Origin: Shewanella mangrovi
GTDB lineage: Bacteria; Pseudomonadota; Gammaproteobacteria; Enterobacterales; Shewanellaceae
Direction of reading: 5' to 3'
DNA: 64,000 nucleotides
NCBI RefSeq assembly: GCF_000753795.1
Contig: NZ_JPEO01000002.1
Span: forward strand, 186,001 to 250,000
The first letter of the stretch is position 1, and each line of letters starts with the position of its first letter. Below the pieces are notes generated by a model, which saw nothing but the letters and a program-made list of their open reading frames with translations, made no database searches and had not been told where the DNA came from. This document shows positions 61,005 through 64,000 of the stretch, one piece after another. A program made the position numbers and the translations under genes.

Positions 61005-61565
61005 ATGCTCAGTTATGCCAGCTTAGAAAACACATTAGATGAGTTTGCTGCCAAGATATCGCTGTTAATTGCAGAGCTCGGACTACAGTCATTGACCCAA
61101 TGCGACCATGTTGCGCTGCGAGTCAACACGACTGCTGCAGCTGATGCGCTGCGCGATGCATTTAGCGCGCGGGGAAGCGTCATTTCCGACAACATCATTA
61201 ATGGTCGGCCGATTTTGATCATTAAACTGCATACGCCTTTGCAGCTCGGCGAGTATTCTGTCGCTTGTGTCGAGCTGCCCTATCCTAAAACCGAATACCC
61301 GCAGCAAGGTTGGGAACACATAGAGCTAGTATTGGCATCAAACGCCACAGATTGTGAGCAGCTGCAGCAGCAATTAATCTCGCTGTCGCCTAAGCTCGCC
61401 GCAGTATTTGCCGGAGACAGCGAGATTAAGGTCAAGGCCAGCTCCCCTGCTGGCGAAGCAGAGCGTTTGCCGAACCCAACCATCGCGTTTACGAAAGCAG
61501 GTGTGTGCGTCAAAGTGCATCCGCATACGATTGAAGCGATTATCGCCAGCGAACAGGCAAGTTAA
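61005..61565 (+). CDS. yecM: YecM-family VOC-fold protein
   Basis: 186 residues, cytoplasmic. Matches YecM in CDHVALRVNT, the GRPILIIKL strand and WEHIELV; the VOC superfamily has metal sites on such strands, and His in CDHVALR, Glu in WEHIELV and others are candidates. Function unknown. TAAGGAACGGTT before the ATG. Terminator follows. Confidence 0.85.
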   Translation: MLSYASLENTLDEFAAKISLLIAELGLQSLTQCDHVALRVNTTAAADALRDAFSARGSVISDNIINGRPILIIKLHTPLQLGEYSVACVELPYPKTEYPQQGWEHIELVLASNATDCEQLQQQLISLSPKLAAVFAGDSEIKVKASSPAGEAERLPNPTIAFTKAGVCVKVHPHTIEAIIASEQAS

Positions 61566-61593
61566 CCTATTATCAATCCGACGCATAAATGAC

Positions 61594-61619
61594 AAAAGCC
61601 TCCATATTGGAGGCTTTTT
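61594..61619 (+). terminator. Terminator after yecM
   Basis: AAAAGCCTCC, loop ATAT, TGGAGGCTTTTT-type stem with T run; also usable for the convergent BON gene. Confidence 0.85.
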
Positions 61620-61640
61620 AATGGTCGCTGCAGTAAAAGG

Positions 61641-62195
61641 CTATGAGTCAGCAACCTCAAGATTATCGACTACTTTTTTCACATCGTCGGTATTACGTGC
61701 AATAGCCAATGCCAAGTCGCGTTCTGCAGATGTGTCCAGTGTCCCGTTAAGGGTAACAACCCCTTGTTTCGTGCTAACGTCGATACTTGTACCACTCACC
61801 TCTGGCTCAAATAACAGACGTGTTTTAACCACTGTGGTAATTTTGGTATCGGTCAGCAACTGACCATCTTGCGCCTTGTCGGCGTTACTATCTTTTGGCG
61901 TAACTACGGTCAGCTTATTTTTTACAGACTTAACGCCGTCAATACCCTCCACCAGTTCGCTCGCAAGCGCCTTGTCTACATCACTGTCGACTTGGCCAGT
62001 GAGGGTCACCTGCCCCTCTGTGACATCGGTGTTGATATCAAAATTATTCAAATTGGTATTAAGCAGCAACACAGTTTCGGCTTTGCCATCAATCCATGCG
62101 TCTTTGGCATCATCTTTCCAGTCCTGCGCAGACACAGTGAAGACAGGCACCATTAGCGCCAATGCAATCGCAGTTTTTGACATCTTGCTGTTCAT
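61641..62195 (-). CDS. Periplasmic protein with two BON domains (OsmY-like)
   Basis: 184 residues with a signal peptide (about 1-23, ending FTVSA). Two BON domains (about 45-100 and 115-182), each with the Gly of the family core (EGQVTLTGQVDSDVD; KQGVVTLNGTLDTS). BON proteins attach to membranes or phospholipid; OsmY is an envelope stress protein. AAGGAGG five bases before the ATG is one of the strongest ribosome sites in the window. The leader and promoter are unusual (entries at 62209 and 62283). Confidence 0.88.
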   Translation of the reverse strand: MNSKMSKTAIALALMVPVFTVSAQDWKDDAKDAWIDGKAETVLLLNTNLNNFDINTDVTEGQVTLTGQVDSDVDKALASELVEGIDGVKSVKNKLTVVTPKDSNADKAQDGQLLTDTKITTVVKTRLLFEPEVSGTSIDVSTKQGVVTLNGTLDTSAERDLALAIARNTDDVKKVVDNLEVADS

Positions 62196-62208
62196 AATAA
62201 CCTCCTTG

Positions 62209-62278
62209 GTCTTAGCTCAGCTTGCGCTGAATTGCGGAAATCCCTATCGAACCGATTTCCGACGAATGTCGCTAAGAC
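62209..62278 (-). promoter_or_regulatory. Structured leader upstream of the BON gene, candidate cis-regulatory RNA
   Basis: On the minus strand: closing arms GTCTTAGC and GCTAAGAC (8 pairs); inside, a 3-pair hairpin GAC-ATTC-GTC, a 7-pair hairpin GGAAATC/GATTTCC with an 11-base loop, and TCAGC-GCAA-GCTGA with a GNRA loop. The outer arm ends one base before the ribosome site. It is not a tRNA: loop sizes and arm lengths are wrong. If the sigma-54 start is real, transcription begins near 62271 and the closing arm is lost. Confidence 0.45.
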
Positions 62279-62282
62279 TAAA

Positions 62283-62297
62283 GCGAGTTTGGTGCCA
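62283..62297 (-). promoter_or_regulatory. Candidate sigma-54 promoter of the BON gene
   Basis: On the minus strand CTGGCAC-CAAAC-TCGCT: -24 TGGCAC is perfect and the -12 TCGC differs by one base from TTGC; the invariant GG and GC are exactly 10 bases apart. Predicted start near 62271. An activator of this class is encoded about 0.7 kb away. Confidence 0.55.
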
Positions 62298-62310
62298 GAT
62301 TCATTAATAT

Positions 62311-62326
62311 ATTGTTTTTAAACAAT
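62311..62326. repeat. AT-rich palindrome upstream of the sigma-54 candidate
   Basis: ATTGTTT-TT-AAACAAT. It lies at about -40 to -55 of the predicted start, close for an enhancer; it may instead be a terminator remnant. Confidence 0.3.
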
Positions 62327-62335
62327 TATGTGATT
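62323..62335 (-). promoter_or_regulatory. IHF-like site upstream of the BON gene
   Basis: AATCAC-ATAA-TTG on the minus strand fits the IHF core WATCAA-N4-TTR with one mismatch, about 26-40 bases upstream of the -24 element, the usual place for a bending site. Confidence 0.3.
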
Positions 62336-62403
62336 TTATTGCGCGGCTAATTCACACCCAGCTTATGCCAAGCCCGCAATAATTGCGTGTGCGGCGGTAA
62401 TTT

Positions 62404-62898
62404 TTACCGAGTGCCAACACGTAAAATGTCAGCATTGATGCTTTCTAAACACACCTGCCAGGCCGCAATCATATCGGCGAGTAAACTTCTTAGTAGCGGC
62501 GCTTCAAAATAACCTGTCGACAAGCGTAGCCAATTGATCAGCGCCCGCTCTTGCTGGCCGATGACGGTTGGGTCTGTTGCCGCGTCATGCGTAAACTGCA
62601 ACTGCAAACCATAAAAGTGTTGCCGTAATTGCGACGGCAATTGGCTAACGACTTGTTTTATCGAAGGCCATTGGCTGACCTGTGCCATATCTAGACGCAG
62701 TACGCCCACCAATTTAAACGACATACTGCGGTGCAAACGCAGCAACTTAGCCAACGAAGTGCGTTCGGTATAATTCTCTACCCGTTGCAATTGTTGCTGC
62801 CGCAGCAGTAAGCCATCTAACAACAAGCGCAGACTTAAATACAGCAGACGGCGATCAGGCGAATTGAGTACAAGGTTAAAACGAACAGGGGCATCCAT
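62404..62898 (-). CDS. Hypothetical protein
   Basis: Not recognised. 164 residues, soluble, helical and Leu/Gln/Arg-rich, with no signal peptide or motif I can name. AAAGGAG eight bases before the ATG makes it a real gene. Stop at 62404 is followed by a gene-free 208 bases leading to the BON gene, so it is a separate unit. It is divergent from the sigma-54 activator; a link between the two is possible. Confidence 0.6.
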   Translation of the reverse strand: MDAPVRFNLVLNSPDRRLLYLSLRLLLDGLLLRQQQLQRVENYTERTSLAKLLRLHRSMSFKLVGVLRLDMAQVSQWPSIKQVVSQLPSQLRQHFYGLQLQFTHDAATDPTVIGQQERALINWLRLSTGYFEAPLLRSLLADMIAAWQVCLESINADILRVGTR

Positions 62899-63025
62899 TA
62901 AGGCGACTCCTTTGTCAGCGAGTTGTTAACATACTGATTCAAATGCCGTACCAATTTCGATTTGAATTGTCACATTCGGCAAACTCACTTAAAGTAGCTT
63001 TTACCTTTGCAAGGAAGCCGTAAGC

Positions 63026-64000
63026 ATGCCGACGCCTAAAATTTTTGTTTATATCCAGCAAGATAGATTACAAAAACAACTGTCATCCGTATTGGCACGA
63101 CGCGGCTGCCATTTTATTTATCCCGCCGCAGATGCACAGTGGCAGGACGAACTGCTTAATGCTGATGCCGACCTCGCACTCATTGAAGTTGCCGATGATA
63201 TGCGCGCGGGCTTAATCCAACTTCATGACACACGACTGCCAAGCCAACTGGAATGGATATTGATAAGCGACGGTCAACCTAATCCAGATCTCGACCAACT
63301 TATTCGCCGCAGCGCAGGCTTTCATCTGCGTCCGCCACTCGATTTGAAGTTGCTGCAAGAACTGATGGATGACTTTATCGCCGACTATGCGGCGCAGCAG
63401 TCCAGCGACGACAGTGCGCAAGTCACCGTAAGTGAACTCGACCAATTTGGTTTGTTGGTCGGTTCGTCAAAATCGATGCATAAGCTGTATCGTACCCTGC
63501 GCAAAGTGGCCAATAGCGAAACCCAAGTGTTGATCATGGGTGAAAGCGGTGCGGGTAAAGAGTTAGTCGCCCATACGCTACACCTGTCAAGTCAGCGCAA
63601 TACTGGGCCGTTTATCGCGGTTAACTGCGGTGCGCTGTCGCCTGAACTCGTCGATAGCGAGTTATTTGGTCATATCAAAGGCGCATTCACTGGGGCCGTG
63701 CGCGATCATCAGGGCTTTTTTGCGCAAGCTGAAGGCGGCACCCTGTTTTTGGATGAAGTCACGGAAATGCCGTTAGCCCATCAGGTGAAACTGCTGCGGG
63801 TATTGGAAAATCGTGAATATCGCCCGATTGGTAGCCAACAGCTGAAAAAAGCCAATGTGCGCGTGATTGCCGCCACTAACCGCGATCCCGCCGACGCTAT
63901 TGCACAAGAGATATTTCGGGAAGATCTGTATTTCCGCTTAGCGCAATTTCCATTGAACATTCCGCCACTACGGGAACGCGATGACGATATCACCGGGCTT
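63026..64000 (+). CDS. Sigma-54-dependent activator with degenerate receiver (partial, runs off right edge)
   Basis: Enhancer-binding protein of the NtrC type, 325 codons visible before the window ends. AAGGA precedes the ATG at 63026. The N-terminal ~125 residues align as a receiver, but the phospho-Asp position holds Glu54 (LALIEVADD), the acidic pair near residue 11 is Gln-Gln-Asp, and the Lys of strand 5 is Arg (FHLRPP), so normal phosphorylation is unlikely. AAA+ domain: GESGAGKELVAH (Walker A), KGAFTGA (sigma-54 contact), GGTLFLDEV (Walker B), FREDLYFRL. The DNA-binding domain lies beyond the edge. Confidence 0.9.
   Translation, partial: MPTPKIFVYIQQDRLQKQLSSVLARRGCHFIYPAADAQWQDELLNADADLALIEVADDMRAGLIQLHDTRLPSQLEWILISDGQPNPDLDQLIRRSAGFHLRPPLDLKLLQELMDDFIADYAAQQSSDDSAQVTVSELDQFGLLVGSSKSMHKLYRTLRKVANSETQVLIMGESGAGKELVAHTLHLSSQRNTGPFIAVNCGALSPELVDSELFGHIKGAFTGAVRDHQGFFAQAEGGTLFLDEVTEMPLAHQVKLLRVLENREYRPIGSQQLKKANVRVIAATNRDPADAIAQEIFREDLYFRLAQFPLNIPPLRERDDDITGL

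Noticed and set aside
62209..62278. Cloverleaf-like fold as a tRNA
   Set aside because: Arms and loops (4, 11 and 4 bases), no TTCNANNC T-loop, no CCA end; better read as an mRNA leader.

Overview
The window reads as a chromosomal segment of a marine gammaproteobacterium, most likely Shewanella or a close relative. The evidence is the gene set: DUF3334, DUF2897, DUF3802 and DUF4826 proteins, MotY of the sodium-type flagellar motor, a YdiJ/ppsA/ppsR/aroH block, a CrbS-type sensor beside acs, a eukaryotic-type S-adenosylmethionine decarboxylase, and abundant chemotaxis and c-di-GMP proteins. I found no insertion sequence, phage gene, CRISPR array, tRNA or rRNA. Genes are densely packed on both strands and most carry good ribosome binding sites.

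Layout. 1-4.9 kb: AraC regulator (cut by the left edge), an rRNA cytosine methyltransferase, a DUF3334/CheX-like protein and a divergent chemoreceptor. 5-9.9 kb: ptsH-ptsI-crr (sugar phosphotransferase core), then ArsC-like/dapE/VanY-like peptidase. 10-15.8 kb: carbonic anhydrase, kdsB-DUF2897, motY and rnt (divergent), DUF4826, leucine dehydrogenase and a small membrane protein. 15.8-25.7 kb: MarR regulator, YdiJ-type oxidoreductase, ppsA with divergent ppsR, aroH, an acyl-CoA thioesterase and a LuxR-type response regulator. 25.7-28.6 kb: glutathione-dependent formaldehyde detoxification (fghA, adhC) with a divergent LysR regulator. 28.8-35 kb: a soluble FIST-domain chemoreceptor, then a sensor kinase and a REC-DUF3369-EAL protein. 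35.3-41.8 kb: PAP2 phosphatase, CrbS-type symporter/histidine kinase and acs. 41.8-47.5 kb: DUF3802, a YceI protein, and the polyamine cluster speE-speA-speD followed by pdxH. 48-51.4 kb: S1-domain RNA-binding protein, YceH and an ABC exporter pair. 51.5-55 kb: a frameshifted REC/HD-GYP gene followed by a large sensor kinase. 55-61.6 kb: nucleoside permease-family protein, a second ABC pair, a MATE transporter with a K+ channel, and an L,D-transpeptidase with YecM. 61.6-64 kb: BON-domain protein, an unknown protein and a sigma-54 activator cut by the right edge.

Themes. Central carbon flow is well represented: PTS, PEP synthase and its regulatory kinase, DAHP synthase, and acetate activation with its probable sensor. 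Signal transduction is the other theme: two chemoreceptors, three large histidine kinases, one EAL and one HD-GYP protein, and an activator whose receiver domain has Glu in place of the phosphorylated Asp. The clearest regulatory sites are a near-perfect sigma-28 promoter for motY, a candidate sigma-54 promoter plus structured leader for the BON gene, a PmrA-box-like direct repeat before the PAP2 gene, and two CRP-like sites. These are pattern matches by eye and have not been tested computationally.
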